Source of the DNA: Proteiniborus ethanoligenes
GTDB taxonomy: Bacteria; Bacillota; Clostridia; Tissierellales; Proteiniboraceae
Length of the DNA stretch: 64,000 nt
Assembly (NCBI RefSeq): GCF_900107485.1
Contig: NZ_FNQE01000004.1
Coordinates: 55,379-119,378, forward strand
Direction of reading: 5' to 3'
The notes under the pieces are model-generated. The model was not told where the DNA came from, did no database searches, and saw only the letters and a list, made by a program, of their open reading frames with translations. A program made the translations under genes and the position numbers. Shown piece by piece: positions 55,928 to 64,000 of this stretch (positions are counted from its first letter, which is position 1; each line of letters opens with the position of its first letter).

Positions 55928-57106
55928 TTATCTTGACACTATCAATGCTGTACCTTGCCCTCCACCTATACATAGGGTTGCAAGTCCTGTTTTTGAATCT
56001 CTTTTAATCATTTCATGTATTAATGTAACTAGTATTCTTGCTCCTGATGCTCCTATTGGATGCCCTAGTGCTATGGCTCCTCCATTTACATTTGTCTTTT
56101 CCATGTTTAAGCCTAGTTCTTTTGCAACGCATAAGCTTTGTGATGCAAAGGCTTCATTTGCTTCTACTAAGTCTATATCCTGGATTTGTAAATTTGCCTT
56201 CTTTAAAGCCTTTCTAGTTGCTGGTATTGGTCCTGTTCCCATAATGCTTGGATCTACTCCTGCTGATGCAAAGGCTTTAATAGTTGCTAAAGGCTTTACT
56301 CCTAGTTCTTCTGCTTTTTCTTTTGACATTACTACTAGGATTGCGGCTCCGTCATTTATTCCTGATGCGTTTCCTGCTGTTACTGTTCCATCTTTTTTAA
56401 ATGCTGGTCTAAGCTTTGAAAGTGTTTCTAATGTTGTTCCAAACTTTGGATACTCATCTGTGTATACAACTACAGGGTCTCCTTTTCTTTGAGGAATAGT
56501 TACAGGAACTATTTCTGCTTTGAAATTTCCTTCTTTAATAGCTATCTCTGCTCTTAATTGACTTCTAAGTGCAAATTCATCTTGTTCTTCTCTAGTAATA
56601 TTCCATTGCTCTGCTATATTTTCTGCTGTAATTCCCATATGATAGTCATTAAATATATCCCATAGGCCATCATGGATCATATAGTCAACAAGCTTTCCAT
56701 CTCCCATTCTTTGACCCCATCTAGCATCTTTTAGGATATAAGGAGCAGCGCTCATGTTTTCTGTTCCACCTGCTAAAACTACATCTGCTTCTCCAGATAA
56801 GATAGCTTGAGCTGCTAATTCTACGGTTTTTAGTCCTGAACCACATACTTTGTTTACAGTGAATGAAGGTGTTTCAATAGGTATTCCAGCTTTAACAGAT
56901 ACCTGTCTAGCAATATTTTGCCCTAGTCCTGCTTGGAGAACGTTACCAAAGATAACCTCTTCAACTGCTTCTGCCTCTATACCAGCCCTAACAATGGCTT
57001 CTTTAGCTACTATAGCCCCTAAATCGGCTGCAGATATAGATTTTAGACTGCCTCCAAAGGCTCCAATTGGTGTTCTAACAGCACTAGCTATAACTACTTC
57101 TCTCAT
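55928..57106 (-). CDS. thlA: Acetyl-CoA C-acetyltransferase
   Basis: Splits or makes acetoacetyl-CoA. About 392 residues. The active Cys is in [21 protein letters not shown], the His in [20 protein letters not shown], and the second Cys in [15 protein letters not shown]. First gene of the sigma-54-type operon. ATG 57106 has GGGAGG 9 bases upstream; the in-frame codon at 57154 does not. The promoter at 57186-57202 gives a leader of about 70 bases. Confidence 0.95.
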   Translation of the reverse strand: MREVVIASAVRTPIGAFGGSLKSISAADLGAIVAKEAIVRAGIEAEAVEEVIFGNVLQAGLGQNIARQVSVKAGIPIETPSFTVNKVCGSGLKTVELAAQAILSGEADVVLAGGTENMSAAPYILKDARWGQRMGDGKLVDYMIHDGLWDIFNDYHMGITAENIAEQWNITREEQDEFALRSQLRAEIAIKEGNFKAEIVPVTIPQRKGDPVVVYTDEYPKFGTTLETLSKLRPAFKKDGTVTAGNASGINDGAAILVVMSKEKAEELGVKPLATIKAFASAGVDPSIMGTGPIPATRKALKKANLQIQDIDLVEANEAFASQSLCVAKELGLNMEKTNVNGGAIALGHPIGASGARILVTLIHEMIKRDSKTGLATLCIGGGQGTALIVSR

Positions 57107-57161
57107 ATTCCTTGCCTCCCTTAACTTATATAGGATTTTATTATACGCTAGCAAACCATAA

Positions 57162-57174
57162 TGCAGTTACTGCA
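57162..57174. promoter_or_regulatory. Palindrome near the predicted transcript start
   Basis: TGCAGTTACTGCA, a 13-base perfect palindrome, lies where a transcript from the sigma-54 promoter would begin. Possible operator. Confidence 0.35.
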
Positions 57175-57185
57175 CTATTATATAT

Positions 57186-57202
57186 AGCAAGTACCATGCC
57201 AA
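57186..57202 (-). promoter_or_regulatory. Sigma-54 (-24/-12) promoter of the acyl-CoA operon
   Basis: The minus strand reads TTGGCATGGTACTTGCT. GG and GC are 10 bases apart, and both boxes match TTGGCACG-N4-TTGCT except for one base. It lies about 80 bases before the thlA start, and the adjacent gene is a sigma-54 activator. Confidence 0.85.
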
Positions 57203-57394
57203 CATTTTATATTTTAAAAATATTGCTTATAACCCTGTATTTTATGCGCTTTAAGTATTTTTATTTTTTTGAGCTCAATTTTTGTTTTTCCTAATTACTA
57301 TAGTTTTTTTAATACATATTTCTTGGATATGTTATTATTTAATTTGTCAGTATGCCCCCAAGCTTGTATTTCACTAACTTATAGTAAAGAATAA

Positions 57395-57450
57395 AAAATG
57401 TATCAAAAAAACTACACCATTTTTGTTTGGAGTAGTTCTTTTGATACACC
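57395..57450 (-). terminator. Terminator after the sigma-54 activator gene
   Basis: On the minus strand GTATCAAAAGAACTAC pairs with GTAGTTTTTTTGATAC around an 18-base loop and is followed by ATTTTTTATTC. It separates the regulator transcript from the promoter of the operon. The remainder of 57107-57462 holds the promoter and palindrome. Confidence 0.85.
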
Positions 57451-57462
57451 TTTGTCAAAGTA

Positions 57463-59205
57463 TTAATTATTTATATTATAAGCATCTATTTTTTTATATA
57501 ATACAGTTCTGTGTATGCCCAGTTTTTTAGCTGCTAAGGTCTTATTATCCTCACATTCCCTTAAAATTTTTATAATTGCATCCATTTCTGCCTTAGCAAC
57601 AATATTTTTTAATAGACCACCTTCTACTATTTGATGCTTATTAAAATCTGCCTTATCTAATATATAATCTGGTAAATACTCAGGATAAATTACATCTCCT
57701 TGTGCTATGTTTATGGCTCTTTCAATAGCATTTCTTAGTTCTCTTACGTTGCCAGGCCAATCGTGCTTCATTAATACTTCAATTGTTTCTGGCGCAAACC
57801 TTCTAACTCCTATCATTAAATCTCTAGATAGGTTCTCTAAAATATTTTGAGATAACACCCCTATATCTTCTATTCTATCTCTTAAAGGTGGTATTTCTAC
57901 CAATATTACATTTAAACGATAGTATAAATCCTGCCTAAACTTGCCTAGTTTAACCTGTTCCTCTAGAGATTCGTTAGTTGAAGCTATTATACGCACATCT
58001 AGATTGATACGATTTGTTCCTCCTACCCTTTCAAACTCTCTAGCCTCTAATACTCTCAGTAGCTTAGCCTGCATTTCAATGGGCATAGAACCAATCTCAT
58101 CTAATAGTATACTTCCGCCGTTTGCTAGTTCAAATTTCCCCATTTTTCCATGCTTTCTAGCCCCTGTAAAGGCTCCTTCTTCATATCCAAAAAGCTCAGA
58201 TTCTAAAAGCTCTCTAGGAATGGCCGCACAGTTTATAGTAACAAAAGGTCCATATTTTCTTTGGCTTCCATCATGTATAGCATGTGCAAAGAATTCCTTA
58301 CCCGTTCCGCTTTCTCCCTGTATCAAGACTGTAGAGTTACTTCTCGCTGCCTTTTTAGCAACCTCTCTAATGCTGAGCATCTTCTTGTTTTTAGTTATTA
58401 TATCATCAAATGAGTACTTAGTCTTGTATAGTCTGCTTATTTCGCTTTTATATTTATTTACCGTATTCTCTAGTACTTCTATTTTACTTACTAAATTCTT
58501 TAGCTCATCTACATTCTTGAAAAAAACTGTTCCTACTGCTCCTATCACCTTATCATTTCTCACAATAGGTATACGAGAGGTAATGAGATATCTTCCATTC
58601 ACCAGCTGTAGGTCACATATTTCTTTTTTACCCGTCTTAGCTACTATATGGAGCCTAGTATTTTCAATAATATCTGGAGCATATTTCCCTAAAACCTCCT
58701 CCTCCTTGTAGCCTAAAAGTTCTTCATAATCCCATTTAATTATTTTTCCTTCGTCATCCACTACAGCCATCCCATGATAAGCATGGCTATAAAGTTCCTC
58801 CAACACTTCTAGGTTTCCAGTTAGCTCCTTAGAAAAGGCTTGCGAAAAATTCTCCATAGTAATATCTTTAAACACTAGTATGTTTGAGCTAATGCTATCA
58901 CTTATTTGAATAGCACTTTTCATAAACAGTATTTGCTTTTTTCCAATGCTTATCTCTATCTTTTCTGTATTAGCAGACTGAGAAATTACGCTGATAAGCT
59001 CCTCATCCTTTAAAATTGAGCTTAATGATTTATCAACAATATCTTCTTTTTTTAATCCTACAATTTTCTCGAAGGGTTCATTGCAAAATATTACTCTTCC
59101 TTTTGATTCTATTATTATGCCATCAAAGACATTGTCTATTATCATTTGTAAATGATTTAGGACCTTATCATAATATTCTAGAGCTCTTTGATGTAAGTCT
59201 TCCAT
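57463..59205 (-). CDS. PAS-containing sigma-54-dependent transcription activator
   Basis: 580 residues. Two PAS domains (about 15-115 and 135-235) sense a signal. The AAA+ domain has Walker A GESGTGKE at 297-304, the sigma-54-contacting GAFTGA at 344-349, LLDEIGSMP (Walker B) and YYRLNV. A Fis-type helix-turn-helix ends the chain (NKTLAAKKLGIHRTVLYKK). It lies next to the sigma-54 promoter and reads toward it, so it probably activates the acyl-CoA operon in response to a metabolite. AAGGAG lies 13 bases before the ATG. Confidence 0.92.
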   Translation of the reverse strand: MEDLHQRALEYYDKVLNHLQMIIDNVFDGIIIESKGRVIFCNEPFEKIVGLKKEDIVDKSLSSILKDEELISVISQSANTEKIEISIGKKQILFMKSAIQISDSISSNILVFKDITMENFSQAFSKELTGNLEVLEELYSHAYHGMAVVDDEGKIIKWDYEELLGYKEEEVLGKYAPDIIENTRLHIVAKTGKKEICDLQLVNGRYLITSRIPIVRNDKVIGAVGTVFFKNVDELKNLVSKIEVLENTVNKYKSEISRLYKTKYSFDDIITKNKKMLSIREVAKKAARSNSTVLIQGESGTGKEFFAHAIHDGSQRKYGPFVTINCAAIPRELLESELFGYEEGAFTGARKHGKMGKFELANGGSILLDEIGSMPIEMQAKLLRVLEAREFERVGGTNRINLDVRIIASTNESLEEQVKLGKFRQDLYYRLNVILVEIPPLRDRIEDIGVLSQNILENLSRDLMIGVRRFAPETIEVLMKHDWPGNVRELRNAIERAINIAQGDVIYPEYLPDYILDKADFNKHQIVEGGLLKNIVAKAEMDAIIKILRECEDNKTLAAKKLGIHRTVLYKKIDAYNINN

Positions 59206-59539
59206 TTTACATTTTCATCTCCTTTCTATAGTAGATTGATTTTAAAATATTTATTATAAGATGTCTAATCATACTCTTTATCTAAGTATTCTCCTTATCT
59301 ACCGCTTTTCCACAAGCCTCCTTATATTGATATAGAAAATATATATATCTTCAAAGCTTGTTCGACATATTAATCCAAACTTAATTCAATTATATCATAA
59401 TTAGACAATAACATGTATATTTCTCTATGCATGATAGTAATTTCTAGGCTCTACTCTAGTTTTATCTCTTCTTTTTTATCAGTTTGGTCTTAGCTTAGTA
59501 ACCCCAAAAATAAGAAAATATAAAGGAGATCCTTTATGT

Positions 59540-59715
59540 AAAATAAACTTCTGATTATTCTTAATACGCTTTTAGAATCTGATTTGTTTGATAATAAATA
59601 TAAGACTTTTACGAGATCTACCTTAAGCAGAAACCGCGACTTGTTAGGACTTGGAAATGATGAAGCCTTGTTTTTGGATGAAATTGAAGATATGCATTAT
59701 AATATAATAATATAA
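59540..59715 (+). pseudogene. Decayed fragment of a sigma-54 activator (AAA+ segment)
   Basis: The plus strand reads IILNTLLESDLFDNKYKTFTR and, further on, NDEALFLDEIEDMHYN before a stop. These match the activator stretch LLESELFGYxxGAFTGA and FLDEIGDMPxN. GAFTGA is destroyed (KTFTRS). It is the only substantial thing in 59206-59715. A related better-kept fragment begins at 60489 at exactly the point where this one ends. Confidence 0.6.
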
Positions 59716-59839
59716 ACGAATAGATCATTTCATTTTTAGAACTCTACATCTTTGTTAAATATTTGATTAGTTTATATATATGAAAGAAATGAAAAGCTTA
59801 GCTGAGAATGGCATAAGCATTTTTGCACCTGTCAACATT

Positions 59840-60003
59840 AAAGTAAATATGAAGGATAATATCGTCACAAGTCGAGTTAAATGGGAGGTCGCATGTGACT
59901 ATATCCTTCATATTTTCAAAAATAAGGCCATCTATAAACACGCATCAGGTCAAAGTCATACTGAATTCATGTACTCTGCTAGTATAGCTATGTTTAAGAT
60001 GTA
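59840..60003 (+). ncRNA. Candidate structured RNA, copy 2
   Basis: A perfect 13-bp helix (AATATGAAGGATA with TATCCTTCATATT at 59846 and 59902) encloses GTCACAAGTCGAGT and GGGAGGTC. It is followed by AGGTCAAAGTCA and GTACTCTGCTAGTA and closing helix strands AAACACGC/GCTATGTTT. Order, spacing and strings match copy 1, and changes in the helices keep pairing. A short open frame across it (59780-60004) is accidental. An AAGATGT/ACATCTT hairpin follows at about 59996. Confidence 0.55.
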
Positions 60004-60077
60004 ATAACAATCAACATCTTGTATAGATTATTTATTATATATATTAATTAATTTATACTAATATTAGTTACTGCCAA

Positions 60078-60490
60078 TTAGAAATATTGTTTAGTTTTTT
60101 CTTCTCCTCTTAAAACCCTTAGCCCGCCTTCCGCTAAAGCTATAAGTTCATCTTCACCTGGATAAACAATAACGCTAGAAATAAAGTCTACTCTTTCTTT
60201 TATCCAATTAACAAATAACTCATCGTGTGCAATTCCGCCAGTTAGTATTATTGCTTCCACATGGCCTTTTAGAACCGTTGCCATACTACCTATCTCTTTT
60301 GCTACCTGATAAGCCATTGCTTTGTAAACTAATTCAGCTTTACTATCTCCTTCTTTTATCATTTTTCCTACTTCTTTAGCATCATTTGTACCTAAGTAGC
60401 CTACTAATCCACCTTTACCTTTTATTAAACTTTTAATATCATTTAAGGAACATTCTCCTGAAAAACATAGCTTTACTAGTTCTCCAACTG
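60078..60490 (-). pseudogene. buk: C-terminal fragment of butyrate kinase
   Basis: The minus-strand frame reads PVGELVKLCFSGECSLNDIK, then KGKGGLVGYLGTNDAKEVGKM, and ends VEAIILTGGIAHDELFVNW and YPGEDELIALAEGGLRVLRGE. This is the last ~135 residues of Buk (acyl phosphate kinase that makes ATP and butyrate). The first ~220 residues, with the phosphate-binding site, are gone; at 60490 the sequence changes abruptly to the sigma-54 activator fragment. No active enzyme can be made. Confidence 0.85.
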
Positions 60491-61134
60491 GCGATATGCC
60501 TTATAATTTACAAGTGAAGTTGCTGAGCGCATTGCAGGATAAAAAAATGTATCGAATAGGCGGAAATAAGGTCATTAACTTTAATTGTAGAATCATAGCT
60601 GCAACTAATGCAGACTTAGCAGAATTAGTTAAGCAAAAAAAATTTCGTATTGATTTGTATTATCGCTTAAACGTTATAAACATCAGTATTCCTCCTTTGA
60701 AATATAGAAAAGAAGACATTATACCATTAGCAATGGAATTTTTAAATCAGTTTAATGAGGAATATGGAACAATAAAATATTTTGCTTCCAAGACTTTAGA
60801 ACTCTTCTTAATCTACGATTGGCCTGGAAATATAAGAGAAATGAAAAACTTAGTGGAGAGATTAATTGTAATATCAGATAAAAACTGTATTGAGCCCGAA
60901 GTATTTTATGAACAAGTTTTGGATAAATCAAAAATCAATTATGATAGCTTTTTTATAAGAGGCTCAAGTATTGATAACGAAGGAAAGCCTACTCTCAAAC
61001 AAAAATTAGAAAGCTATGAGGCCCACATAATTAAAGAATCTATAGATAAGTTTAGAACCTTAAAAGAAGCCTCAGATTATTTAGATATAGACATATCAAC
61101 ACTTGTACGAAAAAAGAAAAAATATAATATTTAA
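60489..61134 (+). pseudogene. C-terminal half of a sigma-54 activator
   Basis: From GDMPYNLQVKLLSALQDKKMYRIGG the frame is intact to a TAA at 61134: FRIDLYYRLNVINISIPPLKYRKEDI, YDWPGNIREMKNLVERLIVIS and a Fis-type C-terminus LKEASDYLDIDISTLVRKKKKYNI. Walker A, GAFTGA and any sensor domain are missing, so it cannot activate sigma-54 transcription. An ATG at 60496 is in frame but has no ribosome site. It could at most be a DNA-binding leftover. Confidence 0.75.
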
Positions 61135-61167
61135 AAAGTCAGAGGAAAAGCAATCCTCTGACTTGTT
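61133..61167. terminator. Bidirectional terminator
   Basis: AGTCAGAGGA pairs with TCCTCTGACT around a seven-base loop, followed by TGTTTTGTT on the plus strand and by TTTTTAAATATT on the minus strand. It separates the activator fragment from the second transporter gene. Confidence 0.85.
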
Positions 61168-61170
61168 TTG

Positions 61171-62523
61171 TTAGAATAATAAAAATACTGCACTTATGAT
61201 AATTCCTGAATAAATCAAGTCTACTATACAGTAACCCATTATGTCTCTTGCACCTAAGCCTGCTATTCCTAATGCTGGAAGAGCCCAGAATGGTTGAATC
61301 ATATTTGTCCAAGCATCTCCCCAAGCTATACTCATTGCAGTTTTAGCTGCTGGTACTCCAAGCTCTAGTCCCGCTGGCATCATAATAGGAGCTTGAACTG
61401 CCCATTGTCCACCACCAGAAGGAACGAAGAAGTTAACTAATCCCGCACTCCAGAAAGTGAATAGTGGGAATGTTTTTGGTGTTGATATAGCTACGAACAT
61501 ATTTGACATTTGACCAGCTAATGATATACCTGCTGGACTTTGACCAGTCATCATACCCATTATACCTGCATAGAATGGGAATTGTAATAGTATACCTGCT
61601 GTTCCCTTAGCAGCAATAGATAATGCATTTAAGTATCTTCTTGGAGTTCCATGAAGAATTATACCTGCTGTTAAGAAAATAAGGTTAACTATATTTAGGT
61701 TTAAGTCAAAGCCTTTTTTATTAAAATGATAAATAATAAAAGCTAATCCTAAAGCACCTGTTATCATCGAAAGCACAGGGCTGTTTTCCATTTTTTCAGC
61801 TGGAGTCATGTCTGCTTTTGAAACAACTGTTTCTTCTTCTGTATCAGCTAATAGCTTTGGATCTACGACAAATGCTTTATCTGCTTCTGGGTGCATTGCC
61901 TTATTTACCAGTGGTAATGTTAATATTAATATACCTGAAATAATTAAGTTAAATGGTGAAAATATTGTTTGTGTAGTTGAAATTGCATCTACTACAGCAC
62001 CAGAAGTTACTCTTGCTAAATCTGGGCTAGCTGTAGCTAATGTTAGTGGTATAGAGCCTGAGATTCCACCATGCCATACTAGGAAGCCTGAATAAGCCGC
62101 TGCGATTAAAAGTCTGTAGTCAACACCCTTTACCTGCTTAGCTAATTCTCTCGCATATAATGCGCCTATAACTAGTCCAAATCCCCAGTTAATCCAGCAT
62201 GCTATACCTGAAACTAATGAAACTGCAAGTATTGCTTGACCTGGTGTTTTAGCAAAGGATGCTAGCTTAGAAAGACCTTTTTTGATTATTGGTGCACTTG
62301 CTAATGTATGACCTGTTACTAGTACAAGTGCCATTTGCATCGAGAAGGCAAGTAGGCCCCAAATGCCATTACCCCAATGAGCAACCATTTGTATTGGGCT
62401 TTGACCTGTTGCAAAAATTCCTAAAACAAAAACTAAAATAGTAAGAACAACTGCAAATAAAAACGGGTCTGGAAGATACTTTTGAACAATTGCAACGCAA
62501 CCATTTGTGAATTTCTTGAACAT
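61171..62523 (-). CDS. atoE: AtoE-type short-chain fatty acid transporter, copy 2
   Basis: About 450 residues, a close paralogue of 50804-52150 (KFTNGCVAIVQKYLPDPFLFAVVLT, NWGFGLVIGALYAREL, VWHGGISGSIPLTLATA, FFVPSGGGQWAVQAPIMMPAG). ATG 62523 has AGGAG 8 bases upstream; the in-frame codon at 62601 lies in the dispersed repeat element and lacks a site. It follows its own CoA transferase pair. Confidence 0.9.
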   Translation of the reverse strand: MFKKFTNGCVAIVQKYLPDPFLFAVVLTILVFVLGIFATGQSPIQMVAHWGNGIWGLLAFSMQMALVLVTGHTLASAPIIKKGLSKLASFAKTPGQAILAVSLVSGIACWINWGFGLVIGALYARELAKQVKGVDYRLLIAAAYSGFLVWHGGISGSIPLTLATASPDLARVTSGAVVDAISTTQTIFSPFNLIISGILILTLPLVNKAMHPEADKAFVVDPKLLADTEEETVVSKADMTPAEKMENSPVLSMITGALGLAFIIYHFNKKGFDLNLNIVNLIFLTAGIILHGTPRRYLNALSIAAKGTAGILLQFPFYAGIMGMMTGQSPAGISLAGQMSNMFVAISTPKTFPLFTFWSAGLVNFFVPSGGGQWAVQAPIMMPAGLELGVPAAKTAMSIAWGDAWTNMIQPFWALPALGIAGLGARDIMGYCIVDLIYSGIIISAVFLLF

Positions 62524-62564
62524 AAAATCTCTCCTTTTTTTATTATTAGTAGGCAGGAAATTTC

Positions 62565-62630
62565 CGTCATTCTGAGCGTCAGTGAAGAATCTCCTTCTCA
62601 AGATCCTTCACTGCGTTCAAGATAACATGA
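62565..62630. repeat. Dispersed inverted-repeat element, copy 3
   Basis: GTCATTCTGAGCGTCAGTGAAGAATCTCC is mirrored by AAGATCCTTCACTGCGTTCAAGATAAC. It fills the gap between CoA transferase subunit B and the second transporter. Confidence 0.85.
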
Positions 62631-62651
62631 GACACTCCTACTTAGAAGCCC

Positions 62652-63311
62652 TTAAATATTCATTCTTTTTAGTTCTTCAGGTATAATTAGCTCTGCTTCT
62701 GTAGCTGCTACTACTTCTTCTACGGTTGCTTCTGGTCCTAGCTCTTTTAGTAATAGTCCTTTTTCTGTTACTTCTATTACTGCCATTTCTGTTATTATTA
62801 GATTTACTTCTCCTGCTGCTGTGAGTGGGAGTGTGCATTCTTTTAGTATTTTTGGGTTCCCTTTTGCTGTGTGCTCCATGGCTACTATTACTTTCTTGGC
62901 TCCTGTTACTAGGTCCATGGCTCCTCCCATTCCTGGTACCATTTTTCCTGGTATCATCCAGTTGGCTAGGTTTCCTTTTTGGTCTACTTGTAGTGCTCCT
63001 AGTACTGTTGCGTCTACGTGGCCTCCTCTTATGATGGCAAAGGACATGGCGCTATCGAAGAAGGCTCCTCCTGGGTTTATGGTTACTGGCTGACCTCCTG
63101 CGTTTACTAGGTCTTTGTCTTCTTCTCCTGGTGATGGTGCTGGTCCTAAGCCTACGAATCCATTTTCTGATTGGAAGGTTACGTCCATTCCTTCTGGTAT
63201 ATAGTTGGCTACTAGTGTGGGTAGTCCTATGCCTAGGTTTACTACGTCTCCGTCTTTTAGTTCTTTGGCTACTCTTTTGGCTATTACTTCTCTTATCATG
63301 TTTTTATCCAT
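62652..63311 (-). CDS. CoA transferase subunit B, copy 2
   Basis: 219 residues, very similar to 52266-52925, with the catalytic Glu in [15 protein letters not shown]. The start ATG overlaps the stop of subunit A (TAATG). Differences cluster in the C-terminal 60 residues. Codon choice differs from copy 1: Leu CTA, Ile ATA and Val GTA are used much more. Confidence 0.9.
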   Translation of the reverse strand: MDKNMIREVIAKRVAKELKDGDVVNLGIGLPTLVANYIPEGMDVTFQSENGFVGLGPAPSPGEEDKDLVNAGGQPVTINPGGAFFDSAMSFAIIRGGHVDATVLGALQVDQKGNLANWMIPGKMVPGMGGAMDLVTGAKKVIVAMEHTAKGNPKILKECTLPLTAAGEVNLIITEMAVIEVTEKGLLLKELGPEATVEEVVAATEAELIIPEELKRMNI

Positions 63312-63964
63312 TATTGGTCACCCCTTACTATATAGTCTACGAATAATCCTGGTGTCATTACTTGGTGTGGGTCTAGTTCTCCTATTTCTACTAGTTTTTC
63401 TGCTTCTACTATTACTGTTTCTGCTGCGGTTGCTGAGAATAGGTTAAAGTTTCTTGTGGATTTGTTGTAGTATATGTTCCCTTTTTTGTCTACTATGGAG
63501 CCAAATATTAGGGCTACGTCTGCTTTTAGTGGTTTTTCTAGTAGGTAGTCTTTTCCGTCTATTTCTATTTTTGTTTTGCCTTCTTCTACTATTGTGCCTA
63601 TGCCTGTTGGTGTGAGTACTCCTCCTAACCCTGCTCCTGCTGCTCTTATTTGTTCTATTAGAGTTCCTTGAGGTACTAGGACTACTTCTGTTTCTCCTGA
63701 GTTCATTTGGTTACCTGTTTCTGGGTTTGTTCCTATATGGGATGCTATTACTTTTTTTACTTGTTTGTTTACTATTAGTTTGCCTATGCCTACTTCTGGG
63801 AAGGCTGTGTCGTTGGCTATTATGGTTAGGTCTTTTATTCCTTTTTCTACTAGGGCGTCTATTAGCTTATGTGGGTTGCCTACTCCTAAAAAGCCTCCTA
63901 TCATTATTGTCATGCCATCTTTTATTTGGTCTATGGCTTGTTCTATGGATACGATTTTATTCAT
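63311..63964 (-). CDS. CoA transferase subunit A, copy 2
   Basis: 217 residues, similar to 52927-53580, with [25 protein letters not shown] and [21 protein letters not shown]. It precedes subunit B with overlapping stop and start. Upstream the window ends in an 11-bp repeat. Confidence 0.9.
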   Translation of the reverse strand: MNKIVSIEQAIDQIKDGMTIMIGGFLGVGNPHKLIDALVEKGIKDLTIIANDTAFPEVGIGKLIVNKQVKKVIASHIGTNPETGNQMNSGETEVVLVPQGTLIEQIRAAGAGLGGVLTPTGIGTIVEEGKTKIEIDGKDYLLEKPLKADVALIFGSIVDKKGNIYYNKSTRNFNLFSATAAETVIVEAEKLVEIGELDPHQVMTPGLFVDYIVRGDQ

Positions 63965-63980
63965 ATTTACACCTCCGTTT

Positions 63981-64000
63981 TTTTGAACAGTTGTTGAACA
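63981..64000. repeat. Start of another 11-bp repeat array at the window edge
   Basis: GAACAGTTGTTGAACA shows the same unit just upstream of the CoA transferase subunit A gene. The array continues outside the window. Confidence 0.7.

Noticed and set aside
57941..58711. Plus-strand frame of 256 codons opposite the sigma-54 activator
   Set aside because: Length is due to the codon bias of the true gene; composition is Ser/Leu-rich and it has no start signal.
59780..60004. Open frame of 74 codons on the plus strand
   Set aside because: It runs through the RNA copy, has no ribosome site and resembles no protein; its sequence matches a non-coding region at 50.6 kb.
61139..61324. Minus-strand frame of 61 codons over the terminator
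   Set aside because: It is a shadow frame of the second transporter gene and of the terminator.

Overview
The window comes from an anaerobic, spore-forming, flagellated low-GC Firmicute of the Clostridia. The signs are AT-rich DNA with strong AGGAGG-type ribosome binding sites, sporulation genes (spoIID, a SpoIIQ-like M23 peptidase, spoIIID), flagellar rod genes, a sodium-type ATP synthase c subunit and fermentative acyl-CoA genes. Genus cannot be fixed from the sequence alone. Nearly every gene reads on the minus strand.

Layout. (1) 1-11,700 is an accessory region rich in genes that look like conflict or defence functions: a Schlafen/AlbA_2 protein cut by the window edge, a two-gene module with a phospholipase-D-like protein, a membrane protein with a Nudix-like core, a DUF2971 protein, and a TIR protein next to a beta-flower protein. 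Between them are gene relics (two nuclease tails, an epimerase tail) and a duplicated segment that has lost a hydrolase gene. (2) 11,700-27,950 is a surface-polysaccharide locus: galE, a NeuB-like synthase, a fused cytidylyltransferase/PseG-like protein, flippase, polymerase, glycosyltransferases, acetyltransferase, initiating sugar transferase, aminotransferase, a large O-antigen-ligase-like protein and a chain-length regulator. It suggests a nonulosonic (sialic-acid-like) sugar in the glycan. (3) 27,970-42,420 holds housekeeping and developmental genes: fabZ, an AEC transporter, rod genes, mreB/mbl, spoIIID, a SpoIIQ-like gene, spoIID, two LysM-tailed nucleotidases, murA and a YwmB-like gene. 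(4) 42,880-50,310 is a complete F-type ATP synthase operon, transcribed atpZ-I-B-E-F-H-A-G-D-C. (5) 50,800-59,200 is a short-chain acyl-CoA operon (two thiolases, a beta-keto-acid cleavage enzyme, a two-subunit CoA transferase, an AtoE transporter) with a clear sigma-54 promoter and an adjacent sigma-54 activator. (6) 59,500-63,964 holds remains of a rearranged butyrate-kinase/sigma-54-activator locus and a second CoA-transferase plus AtoE set.

The most unusual material is non-coding. Between 30.9 and 45 kb, and again at the right edge, intergenic gaps are filled with arrays of an 11-bp unit (AAC-four bases-GTT plus one spacer base). Several are built as two arms of opposite orientation around a palindromic AACAATTGTT centre, and one lies inside the ATP synthase operon. 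A second kind of tandem repeat (7-bp TTAGTTG) and a dispersed inverted-repeat element also occur. Two divergent copies of a structured-RNA candidate (50,560-50,720 and 59,840-60,003) share helices and loop sequences.

No tRNA, rRNA, CRISPR array, intact insertion sequence or prophage was recognised.
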